Positions 1-8,621 of a stretch of 64,000 nt of DNA are shown here, in pieces. The stretch covers positions 1-64,000 of the forward strand of contig NZ_STGF01000021.1 of assembly GCF_005222705.1 (NCBI RefSeq), given 5' to 3'. This DNA is from Paenibacillus sp. SY21-1. GTDB taxonomy: Bacteria > Bacillota > Bacilli > Paenibacillales > Paenibacillaceae. Below the pieces are notes generated by a model. The model searched no databases. It saw nothing but the letters and a program-made list of their open reading frames with translations, and was not told where the DNA came from. How positions within the stretch are numbered: the stretch's first letter is position 1; every line of letters begins with the position of its first letter. A program made the position numbers and the translations under genes.

Positions 1-759
1 CGGGGCGACGTGACGGTGGAGCTTGCCTACGAGCTGAAGCCGGACGAGCATCCGGACCGGATTATCGTGACGTATATCGGGGAAGCGGGCCAGCGCGAGA
101 TCGTGACGAACGGCCGCTATAACCCGGCAACGGGCAAAGTGATCTTCAAGCCGGGGCAGCTTGGCGTGTATACGGTTGCGCATGCCGCAGCGGCATTCGA
201 GGACGTATCGGGCGGCTGGGCGAAGGATGCGATCGAAGCGCTGGCGGTGCGCGGCATCGTGAAGGGCGACGGAGACGGAGCCTTCCGGCCATCCGGAGAA
301 GTGAGCAGAGCGGAGTTTGTCAGTATGCTGCTGAGGCTGCTGGGACTGGAGGCAACGACCGATGAGGCGCCGTTTAACGATGTAGACCCGGATGCGTGGT
401 ATGCCAAGCAGGTAGCGGAAGCGCACAAGCTGGGCATCGTAAGCGGCCGTCCGGACGGCACGTTCGGCGGAGACGAGCGCATTACGCGTGAAGAGATGGC
501 GGTGATGGCGCACCGCGCGGCGAAGGCGGCGGGTCTTGCGATGAACGGTGGCGCGGAAGCGTCAGGCGGAGCATTCGCAGACGAAGCAAGCATTGCGGGG
601 TATGCGCGGGAAGCCGTAGCGGCGATGCAGGCGTCAGGCGTCATTCGCGGAATGGGCGACAACAAGTACGAGCCGCAGCAAACGGCGACCAGGGCTCAGG
701 CTGCCGTGATGATCCTGAATCTGTTCAAGCTGGAGGAAGCCGGGGCGGAGTTGGATTGA
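1..759 (+). CDS. SLH-domain surface protein, C-terminal part only
   Basis: The reading frame is open from the first base, so the start lies upstream of the window and only about 252 C-terminal residues are seen. After about 60 residues of beta-rich sequence come three S-layer homology repeats (roughly window residues 62-120, 121-185 and 190-245), each with the typical pattern of a D/F-D-V/A opening, a helical A-x-x-A/G-I-V-x-G segment and a closing T/S-R-A/E-x-A-x-M/V-L helix. SLH triplets bind pyruvylated secondary cell-wall polymer, so the protein is expected to be secreted and wall-anchored. What the missing N-terminal part does cannot be told. A clear intrinsic terminator follows directly. 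Confidence 0.93.
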   Translation, partial: RGDVTVELAYELKPDEHPDRIIVTYIGEAGQREIVTNGRYNPATGKVIFKPGQLGVYTVAHAAAAFEDVSGGWAKDAIEALAVRGIVKGDGDGAFRPSGEVSRAEFVSMLLRLLGLEATTDEAPFNDVDPDAWYAKQVAEAHKLGIVSGRPDGTFGGDERITREEMAVMAHRAAKAAGLAMNGGAEASGGAFADEASIAGYAREAVAAMQASGVIRGMGDNKYEPQQTATRAQAAVMILNLFKLEEAGAELD

Positions 760-776
760 TAGCCTTGCAAGGAACA

Positions 777-821
777 AAACGGAAGCGGCTCGGGGGATTA
801 CTCAGTCGCTTCCGTTTTTTT
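777..821 (+). terminator. Rho-independent terminator
   Basis: A stem of about 12 bp (AAAACGGAAGCG pairing with CGCTTCCGTTTT) ends in a run of seven T. It sits 18 bp after the stop codon of the SLH protein. Confidence 0.9.
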
Positions 822-1032
822 ACCCGAAATAACCGGATAGGCGCGGTAGAGCTTGTATCACAAGCCGCAATGGACCAAACATGAAAAAGGGAGGCTGGCT
901 AAATCATCGTGGCAGCGATTATTTTTCAGGGAAGCCTAGTAGGGAAGCCGAGAGGTGGAAAGAAGCCCTGTTACAGCTGCTCCTCTTGAACGGCCTCGCC
1001 GAAATATAAAAGCTCTCAACGTTAAGCTATAA

Positions 1033-1760
1033 TCACATTTCTAACTCATTCTGCTTCCGAGAGCTCCAAAAGCGGAGCTCCAGTCACATTTCTAACCAAT
1101 ATGGCCTCCGGTAGCTCTTAAAGTCGGGCTACAATCACATTTCTAACTCATTTTGCTTCCGAGAGCTCCAAAAGTGGAGCTCCAGTCACATTTCTAACTC
1201 ATTTTGCTTCCGAGAGCTCCAAAAGTCGAGCTACAATCACATTTCTAACTCATTTTGCTTCCGAGAGCTCCAAAAGTGGAGCTCCAGTCACATTTCTAAT
1301 TCATTTTGCTTCCGAGAGCTCCAAAAGCGGAGCTCCAATCACATTTCTAACTCATTTTGCTTCCGAGAGCTCCAAAAGTGGAGCTCCAGTCACATTTCTA
1401 ACTCATTTTGCTCAAGAGAGCTCCAAAAGTCGAGCTACAATCACATTTCTAACTCATTTTGCTCAAGAGAGCTCCAAAAGTCGAGCTACAATCACATTTC
1501 TAACTCATTTTGCTCAAGAGAGCTCCAAAAGTCGAGCTACAATCACATTTCTAACTCATTTTGCTCAAGAGAGCTCCAAAAGTCGAGCTACAATCACATT
1601 TCTAACTCATTTTGCTTCCGAGAGCTCCAAAAGTGGAGCTCCAGTCACATTTCTAACTCATTTTGCTTCCGAGAGCTCCAAAAGCGGAGCTCCAGTCACA
1701 TTTCTAACCAATATGGCCTCCGGTAGCTCTTAAAGTCGGGCTCCAATCACATTTCTAGCC
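1033..1760. repeat. 15 tandem direct repeats, exact 51-bp period, with internal hairpins
   Basis: The word TCACATTTCTA recurs 15 times, starting at 1033, 1084, 1135 and so on to 1747, with every interval exactly 51 bp. Most units run TCACATTTCTAACTCATTTT, then GCTTCCGAGAGCTCC, AAAAGT, GGAGCTCCAG. Three subtypes occur: one with GAGCTCC/GGAGCTC arms, one with GAGCTCC/CGAGCTAC, and one (units 2 and 14) with GGTAGCTC/GGGCTAC. Units 8-11 (1390-1593) are identical copies; unit 15 is partial and diverges. Arms can form a hairpin in each unit. Two plus-strand frames stay open over much of the array but have no start codon or ribosome binding site, and all three minus frames are closed, so it is probably non-coding. 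The rest of 822-1909 holds no convincing gene. Confidence 0.95.
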
Positions 1761-1843
1761 AACTGTTCTCCCATGAGATCCGAGAGGACCATGTCATCCC
1801 TGCTACGTCATTGATTCAAAAGAGCAAATAAAAAGAAATATGG

Positions 1844-1863
1844 GCGTATACGCATGCTACAAT
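1844..1863 (+). promoter_or_regulatory. Extended -10 promoter with adjoining palindrome
   Basis: TGCTACAAT at 1855-1863 fits an extended -10 (TGn before TACAAT). Directly upstream lies the perfect 10-bp palindrome GCGTATACGC (1844-1853), in the spacer region where a repressor could act. No good -35 is seen, as is usual for extended -10 promoters. It precedes the glyoxalase-fold gene. Confidence 0.5.
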
Positions 1864-1909
1864 ATGGTTATGGTAATGCCATCTAATTGATAGGAGAGGT
1901 GTTCTGTTC

Positions 1910-2329
1910 ATGGCAGCTAAAGCTAAGCAAATTTTTGTCAACTTGCCGGTTAAGGATTTAACGGTGTCCGTTGATTTCTTTACCGCAATCGGCTTTGAGT
2001 TTAACCCGCATTTTACGGATGAGAATGCGACATGCATGGTAATCAGCGACACGATTTATGCGATGCTTCTGGTTGAGCCTTATTTCCGCGACTTTACCAA
2101 AAAAGAGCTGCCTGATCTCTCGCGCAGCGCAGAGGTGATCGTAGCATTAAGCTTGGATAGCCGCGAGCAGGTGGACGAGCTTGCCGACAAAGCTCTTGCA
2201 GCCGGAGGCAAACAATCGAATGAGCCTGTCGATCATGGCTTTATGTACACGCGCAGCTTTCAGGACCCTGACGGACATTTGTGGGAGCTGTTCCATATGG
2301 ATGAAAGCGCGATTCCGCCGCAAGAGTAG
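1910..2329 (+). CDS. VOC-superfamily (glyoxalase/bleomycin-resistance fold) protein
   Basis: This 139-residue cytoplasmic protein has the length and layout of a single-subunit vicinal-oxygen-chelate protein: an opening beta strand (QIFVNLPVKDL), the helix VDFFTAIGFEF and the closing motif FQDPDGHLWELFHM that carries the usual C-terminal metal-ligand glutamate. Family members include glyoxalases, dioxygenases and drug-binding proteins; this one resembles the uncharacterised YaeR/PhnB-like branch, so the substrate is not known. The ATG has an AGGAGAGG ribosome binding site about 8 bp upstream. The gene is monocistronic between an extended -10 promoter and a terminator. Confidence 0.85.
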   Translation: MAAKAKQIFVNLPVKDLTVSVDFFTAIGFEFNPHFTDENATCMVISDTIYAMLLVEPYFRDFTKKELPDLSRSAEVIVALSLDSREQVDELADKALAAGGKQSNEPVDHGFMYTRSFQDPDGHLWELFHMDESAIPPQE

Positions 2330-2355
2330 GCTGAACACGCATGCTGCACGAAAGG

Positions 2356-2398
2356 AAGAGCCTCTATTTCGCTTAAAAGCGGGATAAAGGCTCTTTTT
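2356..2398 (+). terminator. Rho-independent terminator
   Basis: AAGAGCC and GGCTCTT form the outer stem, with an inner CGC/GCG stem around AAAA, followed by TTTTT. It terminates the glyoxalase-fold gene. Confidence 0.85.
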
Positions 2399-2566
2399 GT
2401 CATTCCGCAAACGCAGATTTTCCGGGCCATGCTTGGGTCGGCCTGATGCGCGTCTAAAAGATTCGCTGCGTATGCTGCAACCATTTGATCGATTATTCGT
2501 CAGTAGAGGTGCATGCGTTGTTTGAGTTGTAAGCAGCCCATTGGTTTAGAAGGGAGGAGCATCGGG

Positions 2567-2773
2567 ATGGAGTTTGCGGGAGCGGTGGTCATCGGGGGGG
2601 TGATGGCGATGATCGGCCTGCGCTTTATTGCTCGCGGGCGCAAATATTCGGCCGTCAAGGGAAGCAGGATATTTCAGGTGTACGGCTACCTCCTGATAGC
2701 GCTGGTGCTTGCGCTCGGCGTATTCGGCGTTATGTCCTACGGGGACGCGCTTGTACACGAGCAAGCGCATTAG
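2567..2773 (+). CDS. Small two-helix membrane protein, unknown function
   Basis: The protein has 68 residues. The ATG at 2567 was chosen because AGGGAGGAG lies 7 bp upstream; an in-frame upstream ATG at 2513 has no such site. Two hydrophobic stretches, about residues 2-20 and 37-57, are separated by a basic loop (ARGRKYSAVKGSR), so it should sit in the membrane as a helical hairpin. It is not recognised. The next gene is convergent and ends 33 bp away. Confidence 0.6.
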   Translation: MEFAGAVVIGGVMAMIGLRFIARGRKYSAVKGSRIFQVYGYLLIALVLALGVFGVMSYGDALVHEQAH

Positions 2774-2806
2774 CAGCTAGAAGCCGGGCGTGATCCGGTA
2801 CGCCCC

Positions 2807-3271
2807 TCAAGCGAACCGGGTCAAGCCGAAGATCGCGACAGATACGACGGCTGCCGACAGGCCGAGGTAGACGAGCAGGCCGCGCTTGGCGGCCGACACC
2901 GCTGTACCGAGGGAAAACATCGCTGCGCTGATTAGGAATTGCAGCAGAAACAGCAAAAGCTCGGGCGACAGAGGCGCTATAAGCCAGGCGAACCAGAAGC
3001 CCATCATCGCCGGCACGGCGGCAGCCGAGCATAGGCTTGCAAACAGCAGCAGTGCAATGCGGGCCGCATAAGAGCGCCGCTGCCAGAGATGGAGCAAGGT
3101 GCATGCCGGCAGGAGCAGTACAAGATACGGCGCAAGCGTCCAGCCGACTAGCCGGCTGCCTTCATTGCCAAGCGTTTCGCCGTACAGCAGAAACAGACTG
3201 CCCATATAGCCCAGCAAGCCGGCAAAATAGCTGGCACAGGCTATCGCTGTATACATTAAAAATCGAATCAT
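2807..3271 (-). CDS. Four-helix integral membrane protein, unknown function
   Basis: The protein has 154 residues. The start is placed at the ATG whose codon ends at 3271 because GGGGAGGCGG stands about 9 bp before it; a longer form from 3367 would add a hydrophilic stretch without a ribosome binding site. Four hydrophobic segments (about residues 4-27, 45-62, 70-115 as a broken pair, and 128-150) indicate a polytopic membrane protein. No family is recognised. It is Ala/Leu-rich and has no conserved charged motif suggesting an enzyme or transporter. Confidence 0.65.
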   Translation of the reverse strand: MIRFLMYTAIACASYFAGLLGYMGSLFLLYGETLGNEGSRLVGWTLAPYLVLLLPACTLLHLWQRRSYAARIALLLFASLCSAAAVPAMMGFWFAWLIAPLSPELLLFLLQFLISAAMFSLGTAVSAAKRGLLVYLGLSAAVVSVAIFGLTRFA

Positions 3272-3385
3272 GCTTAAACCGCCTCCCCTACGGTAAGCAT
3301 AAGCCAGCCAGCTGTCGCGCAACAGTTCTAACTTTTGTAGAACCCGGCCGATTGGGCTATAAGGCAATAAACGGCCAGCGGTCAG

Positions 3386-4189
3386 CTAGCCTTTTTTAAG
3401 CTTGGAAGGATTGTTGATTTTGTAAGGGACGGGATGTTTGGTCAGTTTTTTGGCGACCACCTTCGCTTCGAACGTAATCGTATCGCCTACCTCAAGCTCA
3501 AGCTTTTTAAGAGTAGCGCTATAGCTGGACCAGGCTTCGCCGAGCGCGAGCTCGGGCTCGAGAATCGCTACCTCCCCGTAAATAATCACTTCATCGTCAT
3601 TGTCCGAAAAATGATTGGGCACGGTCGTAAACTCCTGAATTTTGGCTGTCATCGCTACCTTCTCCTCGGGCAGCTGAAGCTTTTCCTTTTTGCTTTTCTT
3701 CGCGGCTGCCTTTGGCGGGGCCGCGTCTCCGGAAGATTCGGATGCGGCTTGGCCTGTCAGGGCGGGCAGCTCCTCCGTAACGTTCATTGCCGTTGTTTCC
3801 GCAGGCAAAATCGTCTCCTGCTCCGCAGCATCCGCTTCAGTCGGCCCGGCTGCGGCTGCGCCTGAAGACGCCTGCGCTTGCGCGCTCTTTGCCGGCTCCG
3901 AGGCAGACGCCGTATTTTTGACGCCGTAGCTGCTCGCCTGCATCTCCTTCAAGTAGGAGGGGTGAATGCAATGCAGCTTGTCATCGCCGATACGAATGAC
4001 GGCGGTTATCGCGTCAACGTAACCGACGATGGCGCAAGGAACAGGACTGCCGCCTCCTTTGTAGAAAAATGGCTTCAGCTTGACCGCCTTGTCCGAGAGC
4101 AGCCCCCATTCCTTGCATTTGTCGAGCTGTTCGGACTCCTCCTGGAATGCCTCGTACGAAACGGGCGTGATCGTAAACGCTTGTCCCAT
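3386..4189 (-). CDS. Unknown protein: two ordered ends joined by an Ala-rich linker
   Basis: The protein has 267 residues. The ATG ending at 4189 has AAAGGCGG at good distance, while an upstream in-frame ATG at 4219 does not. Residues 1-85 look folded and include GYVDAITAVIRIGDDKLHCI; residues about 90-165 are low-complexity Ala/Ser/Glu/Pro followed by a Lys-rich patch; residues about 170-267 are again ordered and beta-rich and end in basic sequence. There is no signal peptide or membrane segment, so it is probably cytoplasmic. The domain-linker-domain layout could suit a scaffold, but the family is not recognised. Confidence 0.7.
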   Translation of the reverse strand: MGQAFTITPVSYEAFQEESEQLDKCKEWGLLSDKAVKLKPFFYKGGGSPVPCAIVGYVDAITAVIRIGDDKLHCIHPSYLKEMQASSYGVKNTASASEPAKSAQAQASSGAAAAGPTEADAAEQETILPAETTAMNVTEELPALTGQAASESSGDAAPPKAAAKKSKKEKLQLPEEKVAMTAKIQEFTTVPNHFSDNDDEVIIYGEVAILEPELALGEAWSSYSATLKKLELEVGDTITFEAKVVAKKLTKHPVPYKINNPSKLKKG

Positions 4190-4423
4190 AGCTAATCCGC
4201 CTTTCTGGAGCTGCATCATAGCCCAATCTGAAAATCATTCGATTGATCGGGGCCGATGCGCTTGCGAGATACTGTTAGTTTATCATTTTTTGAGAAAGGA
4301 TGCGCAGTCGTCCGTGAAGGGGGGCTACGCATGAAGGATAGCCCTTTCGAGTCATGGCAAAGCGAGGATTAAAGGAGACAATGAAGAGTAAAGCGAATCA
4401 GGCAGGGAGAGGGGCAAGAAGAG

Positions 4424-4861
4424 ATGGAGCTTCTGGACAAAAAACGTTCGTTCTGGCTGTTTCTCGCATGGGCGACAGCCGTTCTCGCTACCGCAGGCAG
4501 CTTGTATTTGAGCGAGGTGATGCATTTTATTCCTTGCAGCCTGTGCTGGTTTCAGCGTATTTTTATGTATCCGCTGGCGTTGCTGCTCGGCATGGCCTAC
4601 ACAAGGAGCGATTCGGGCATCGTCGTCTATGCGCTTCCGCTAGTCGTAATTGGCGGGGGCTTTTCGATGTATCATACGATTTTGCAAAAGCTGCCCGAAG
4701 ATTCCGTGCTGGCCGCCTGCGGTCCGGTGTCCTGTCAGGGCGATTATTTGAACTGGTTTGGTTTTATTACGATACCGATGCTGGCGTTGACGGCTTTTGC
4801 GATCATTCTCGTATCGCTGCTTCGGCTCCGTGCGTTGGAGCGGGCTGCAAAAGCGGAGTAA
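4424..4861 (+). CDS. bdbC: Disulfide bond formation protein, DsbB family (BdbC-like)
   Basis: This 145-residue membrane protein reoxidises an extracytoplasmic thiol-disulfide oxidoreductase, passing electrons to quinone. Four hydrophobic helices are visible (about 9-30, 42-58, 65-80 and 108-132). The first redox pair is C38-S-L-C41 just after helix 1, and the second pair is C97 and C102 in the loop before helix 4, as in Bacillus BdbC. Arg45 next to the first pair is the usual quinone-site arginine. No BdbD-like DsbA partner lies beside it, although it often does in other bacilli. The start is supported by AAGAAG just upstream. It is one of several redox-related genes here (see the thioredoxin-like SLH protein). 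Confidence 0.9.
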   Translation: MELLDKKRSFWLFLAWATAVLATAGSLYLSEVMHFIPCSLCWFQRIFMYPLALLLGMAYTRSDSGIVVYALPLVVIGGGFSMYHTILQKLPEDSVLAACGPVSCQGDYLNWFGFITIPMLALTAFAIILVSLLRLRALERAAKAE

Positions 4862-4881
4862 GGGGTGTGAATAGGGCGATC

Positions 4882-4923
4882 AAGCAGGCGCACTTTCCTT
4901 ATAAAAGGAAGGGGCGCCTGCTT
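4882..4923. other. Perfect long hairpin after bdbC, without a T tract
   Basis: AAGCAGGCGC (4882-4891) and GCGCCTGCTT (4914-4923) are perfect complements, with a second inner stem CCTT/AAGG. The following bases are GGCGTGC, so it is not a classical intrinsic terminator; it may protect the bdbC mRNA 3' end or stall transcription. The rest of 4862-5183 shows no gene. Confidence 0.6.
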
Positions 4924-5183
4924 GGCGTGCACAGAAATACTCCCAGCGACTGCTTCCGTCATCAGCCGAGATGCCTCGAAGGCTAGCATGAGCCGGGCAA
5001 GGACGACGCGGGCTTCGCGCTTTCGCTTTACGAGCGTGCCCGACTGAAAGCGTTGTGCAAAAATCGCTATACGAATGTCTTGTGATCCACTATGATGAAT
5101 AAAACCCGCTTTTACGGACATGGCATCCATACCGTCATGCGTGGCAGCGAACTCGGATCAAGGGCGGAGTGTGATGGGATGTT

Positions 5184-6989
5184 ATGATGCTGACGAACAG
5201 GCTGAAGCGCTACAACTGGTTCCACAACCGGTTAATCCGCGGAAAAATTACCCTCGTATATGTGCCGCTTATTATCGTGCCCTTGCTGGTGCTCGGACTG
5301 GCGGCCAATCATATTTATACGAAGGCGATCGTAGAGCGGACCGTGCAGAATGTGTCGGACAACTCGGGGCTTATTATCTCTCAGCTTGGAGGGATGCTGG
5401 AAAATGCGCGCAGCGCGGCCAATATGCTGACCTTAAACCTGAACAAGGTGCTGGCCGAAGCGGGCAGCAGCGGGGAAGGCAGAATGTCGGAGCTGCAGCG
5501 GTACACGCAAATTACGAACCAGCTTAGCTATGCGCTCGTCGTGTTCCCCGATGTGGACTCCGCCGTTTTTATGGATGATAAGGGCCAAGTGTACGGCTCT
5601 GCGGCCGCGCTCGAGCAGCATAAAGAGCTTGCGGCGGCCAGTCCCATGCTGGAGAGGCTCAAAGCCTCGAACGGCGCCGTTGTCTGGTTTCCGATGCAGA
5701 CTCGCAGCTATTTCGTCTTGGACGAGCAAAGCCCGGTCCTCACCCTCGGCAAACGCATTGCCAATATCAATACGGGAGCTGCGCTCGGCTACCTGTTTCT
5801 AAACCTGAAGGAGAGCGATTTGTCCGCGGTGTATGGCGGCATCGGGTCGGTCAAGCGCGGCACTTACATGATCGTGGACGAGCGTGCGCAAGTCGTTTCC
5901 TCGCAGCACACGGAAGAGGTGCTTCAGCCGGTGGAGGAGCCGCTATTGCGGCAATGGATGCTTCAGCCAACCGCTTCAACGGAGGTCAGACAGCTTGAGC
6001 AGGGAAAGACGCTGCTCATCGCCGCCGATATTCCCGAGCTGTCGTGGAGGCTGCTCTCCCTTGTGCCTTATAATCTGCTCACAGAGGAGACGGGACAGCT
6101 TGCTTTGCTCATCTCGCTGATCGGTCTTGTCTGCTTTGTCATTGCTTTTATAGGGGCGGGCATGTTATCCAACGTAATCGCCAAGCCGATTATTCGGCTG
6201 GCCCGCCATATGAAGAAGGTTAACGAGGGCAATCTGGATCAGCAGATTGAAGTAAACTCGGCCGATGAAATCGGGCTGCTGGCTTCGGGCTTTAACACGA
6301 TGCTGACCCGCGTGCGCGAGCTGCTGAGCAATATCGGAGCGGAGCAGCGGAAAAAGCGGGAATACGAGCTTGCGCTCATGCAGGCGCAGATTAAGCCCCA
6401 TTTTCTGTACAATACGCTGGATGTGATCTACACCCTATCAGAAATGGGGCGCGCGCGCGACGTGCAGCGCACGACCAAATCGCTGGCGGACTTCTACCGG
6501 TCGGCGCTTAGTCAAGGGCGCGATTTGATCGAGCTGGAAACCGAGGTGAGAAGCTTAAAGGATTATTTATCGATTCAGCGAATTCGCTATTCAGATGTAT
6601 TTGATTATACGATCGACATTCCGCCTGATTTGGCGGGCTGCATTATTCCTAAGCTGACGATTCAGCCGCTGGTTGAAAATGCGATTTATCATGGCTTGAA
6701 GCACAAGCAGGGCTTCGGCAAGCTGACCATTCGCGGCAGCAAGGAAGGCCGGCGTATCGTGCTTACGGTGAGCGATGACGGAGCGGGCATGGCTGCGGAG
6801 AGGCTGGAGCAGGTTCAAGCCGGCCTTCTCGATCCTGGCAGGCCGGCGGGCTACGGGCTGAGCAGCGTGCATGAGCGGATCAAGCTGTATTTTGGCGAAA
6901 TGTACGGGTTGTCGGTAGACAGCGACTTGGGAGCGGGAACATCGGTAACGGCAACCCTTCCCTTGGACGCCTGGCAGGAGCGTGAATAA
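5184..6989 (+). CDS. YesM-type sensor histidine kinase
   Basis: This 601-residue membrane kinase senses an extracellular signal and phosphorylates the regulator encoded next. The order is: transmembrane helix 1 (about 20-42), an extracellular Cache-like domain (about 45-295), transmembrane helix 2 (about 300-325), HAMP (about 326-378), and a His_kinase module with the phospho-acceptor H406 in QIKPHFLYNTLD, then an HATPase domain with N box LVENAIYHGLKH (about 495-506) and G1 box DDGAGM (about 531). This is the LytS/YesM layout rather than the HisKA type. Two adjacent ATG codons (5184, 5187) could start it; the ribosome binding site is weak. Its stop lies 4 bp before the regulator's ATG, so both are co-translated. 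The ligand is probably a carbohydrate, inferred from the transporter downstream. Confidence 0.92.
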   Translation: MMLTNRLKRYNWFHNRLIRGKITLVYVPLIIVPLLVLGLAANHIYTKAIVERTVQNVSDNSGLIISQLGGMLENARSAANMLTLNLNKVLAEAGSSGEGRMSELQRYTQITNQLSYALVVFPDVDSAVFMDDKGQVYGSAAALEQHKELAAASPMLERLKASNGAVVWFPMQTRSYFVLDEQSPVLTLGKRIANINTGAALGYLFLNLKESDLSAVYGGIGSVKRGTYMIVDERAQVVSSQHTEEVLQPVEEPLLRQWMLQPTASTEVRQLEQGKTLLIAADIPELSWRLLSLVPYNLLTEETGQLALLISLIGLVCFVIAFIGAGMLSNVIAKPIIRLARHMKKVNEGNLDQQIEVNSADEIGLLASGFNTMLTRVRELLSNIGAEQRKKREYELALMQAQIKPHFLYNTLDVIYTLSEMGRARDVQRTTKSLADFYRSALSQGRDLIELETEVRSLKDYLSIQRIRYSDVFDYTIDIPPDLAGCIIPKLTIQPLVENAIYHGLKHKQGFGKLTIRGSKEGRRIVLTVSDDGAGMAAERLEQVQAGLLDPGRPAGYGLSSVHERIKLYFGEMYGLSVDSDLGAGTSVTATLPLDAWQERE

Positions 6990-6993
6990 ACGA

Positions 6994-8583
6994 ATGCTAA
7001 AATTAATGATTGTAGACGACGAAATTATTTTCCGCGATTATTTGAAGTCGGCGCTGGCGTGGGAGGAGCTTGGCTTCACGTTGACTGCGGAGGCGCGCAA
7101 TGGAGTGGAGGCGCTGGAGCTTGCTAAGGAAGAGCAGCCGGATATTGCTTTGGTCGATATTACGATGCCATTCATGGACGGCTTGCAGCTGACGGAGCAG
7201 CTCAATGCCTTGTATCCGGCGACCAGCGTCGTGCTTATTACCGGCCATAGCGAATTCGACTACGCGCGCAGGGCGCTGAAGCTAGGCGTGGAGGACTACA
7301 TTCTCAAGCCGTTCTCCAAGGACGAGCTGCTGCTGACCCTGATTCGGCTGCGGCAGCAGCATCGCAGAGCGCAGGAGGAGCGTCTTACGATGCAAGGCAA
7401 CCTGGAGCTTATGAAGGAAAGCTTTCTGGGGCAGCTTATCGGCAAGGAATACGCTTTGAGCGAGGAGGAGACGGAGCGCAGGCTAAGCGCGCTTGGGGTA
7501 GAAGCTGCATCCGGCGCGTATTCGGTTGCCTGCATCGAGATCGACCGGATGGATTTGAAGTGGAGCAAGCCGGAGGACCGGATGCTGATGAAGTATGCCG
7601 TCAAAAACGTATTAAACGAGGCGCTCGAGGATAGCGGCAGCTATATTATTTTTAACGGTCCTGAGGGGAGAATCGTTTGTCTTGTCCGTCATGCCGGAGG
7701 CTGCACGGGGGAGACGCTGCCGCTGGAGGGCTACGAGAAGCTTTGTTTTCTGATACACAAATATTTGAAGTTCACGATAACGATCGGAGTGGGGAGCAGC
7801 AAGGCGGGATTCAGGGGCATTTCCGGTTCTTACGTGGAGGCGCTGGATGCGCTGCAAAGCAAGTTTGTCCTGGGGAGCGGGCGCGTGATCGCGTTCGGCG
7901 AGCAGCTTCCCTCTGCAGGCAACGAGCCGCTGTATCCGCCGGAGGTCAACGAGGAGCTGCTTGTGCTGCTCCGGCAGAACGATTGGGAAAGGGTTGAGCG
8001 CAAGCTCGACGAGCTGTTTCATAAGGCAAGGCAGCGGAGATTGCCGATCGACTACATTTATGTGATCTGCATGGGGCTTGTGTCGGTCAATCTTGCGTAT
8101 TTCGCGGAATCCGGCCATCCCGTCGAGGATTGCTTCGGCGAGCAGTTTTATCCCTATGATGAAATTCGCAAGCTGGATTCGGCCGAATCGACCTTTGCAT
8201 GGCTCAAGGAGCTGTTCCGTAAATCGCTCGAATACACAGGGAAGCACCGCCATACCCGTTCCTCCCAGATCGCCAAGGCGGCAAAGGCGTATATGGAGCA
8301 GCACTACAGCGATTCGGGACTTTACCTGGAGCAAATAGCTGGCCATGTGTTTATTAACGCAAGCTACCTGCGCGCCGTGTTCAAAAAAGAGATCGGCGTA
8401 ACGGTCAGCGATTATTTGACGCAATACCGGATGCAGAAGGCGCGCGAGCTGCTTAGCGGCAATACCGTGCGGCTGGCCGACATCGCAGAGCGGGTGGGGT
8501 ACAACGATCCCGGCTATTTCAGCAAAAGCTTCAAAAAGTTTTACGGTTATTCGCCAAGCGAATACGAAAAAATCCGCCAGTAG
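6994..8583 (+). CDS. YesN-type response regulator (receiver plus AraC HTH)
   Basis: With the ATG at 6994 the protein has 529 residues. The receiver domain (1-120) has the acidic pair D8-D9, phospho-acceptor D55 in LVDITMPFMDG and Lys105 in ILKPF. A long middle region (about 125-420) is typical of YesN proteins, and two AraC-type helix-turn-helix units occupy about 425-529, ending with the signature GYNDPGYFSKSFKKFYGYSP. An overlapping in-frame GTG at 6982 is possible, but the CAGGAG site ends only 1 bp before it; the same site is about 13 bp from the ATG. It presumably activates the transporter operon just downstream when phosphorylated by the kinase. A terminator follows. Confidence 0.92.
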   Translation: MLKLMIVDDEIIFRDYLKSALAWEELGFTLTAEARNGVEALELAKEEQPDIALVDITMPFMDGLQLTEQLNALYPATSVVLITGHSEFDYARRALKLGVEDYILKPFSKDELLLTLIRLRQQHRRAQEERLTMQGNLELMKESFLGQLIGKEYALSEEETERRLSALGVEAASGAYSVACIEIDRMDLKWSKPEDRMLMKYAVKNVLNEALEDSGSYIIFNGPEGRIVCLVRHAGGCTGETLPLEGYEKLCFLIHKYLKFTITIGVGSSKAGFRGISGSYVEALDALQSKFVLGSGRVIAFGEQLPSAGNEPLYPPEVNEELLVLLRQNDWERVERKLDELFHKARQRRLPIDYIYVICMGLVSVNLAYFAESGHPVEDCFGEQFYPYDEIRKLDSAESTFAWLKELFRKSLEYTGKHRHTRSSQIAKAAKAYMEQHYSDSGLYLEQIAGHVFINASYLRAVFKKEIGVTVSDYLTQYRMQKARELLSGNTVRLADIAERVGYNDPGYFSKSFKKFYGYSPSEYEKIRQ

Positions 8584-8621
8584 CAAGCGCAGGATTTCAG
8601 CCTGCAAGCAGCAGACAAGAG

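Noticed and set aside
881..1009. 42-codon frame beginning MKKGGWLNHR
   Set aside because: No ribosome binding site or promoter, and no recognised similarity; could be a relic but cannot be supported.
1136..1727. Long open frame of 17-residue repeats across the 51-bp array
   Set aside because: No start codon or ribosome binding site, and subtype units 2 and 14 carry stop codons; two frames are open at once, as expected from any repeat lacking a stop.
1033..1760. CRISPR array
   Set aside because: The whole 51-bp unit repeats, with no unique spacers and no cas genes nearby.
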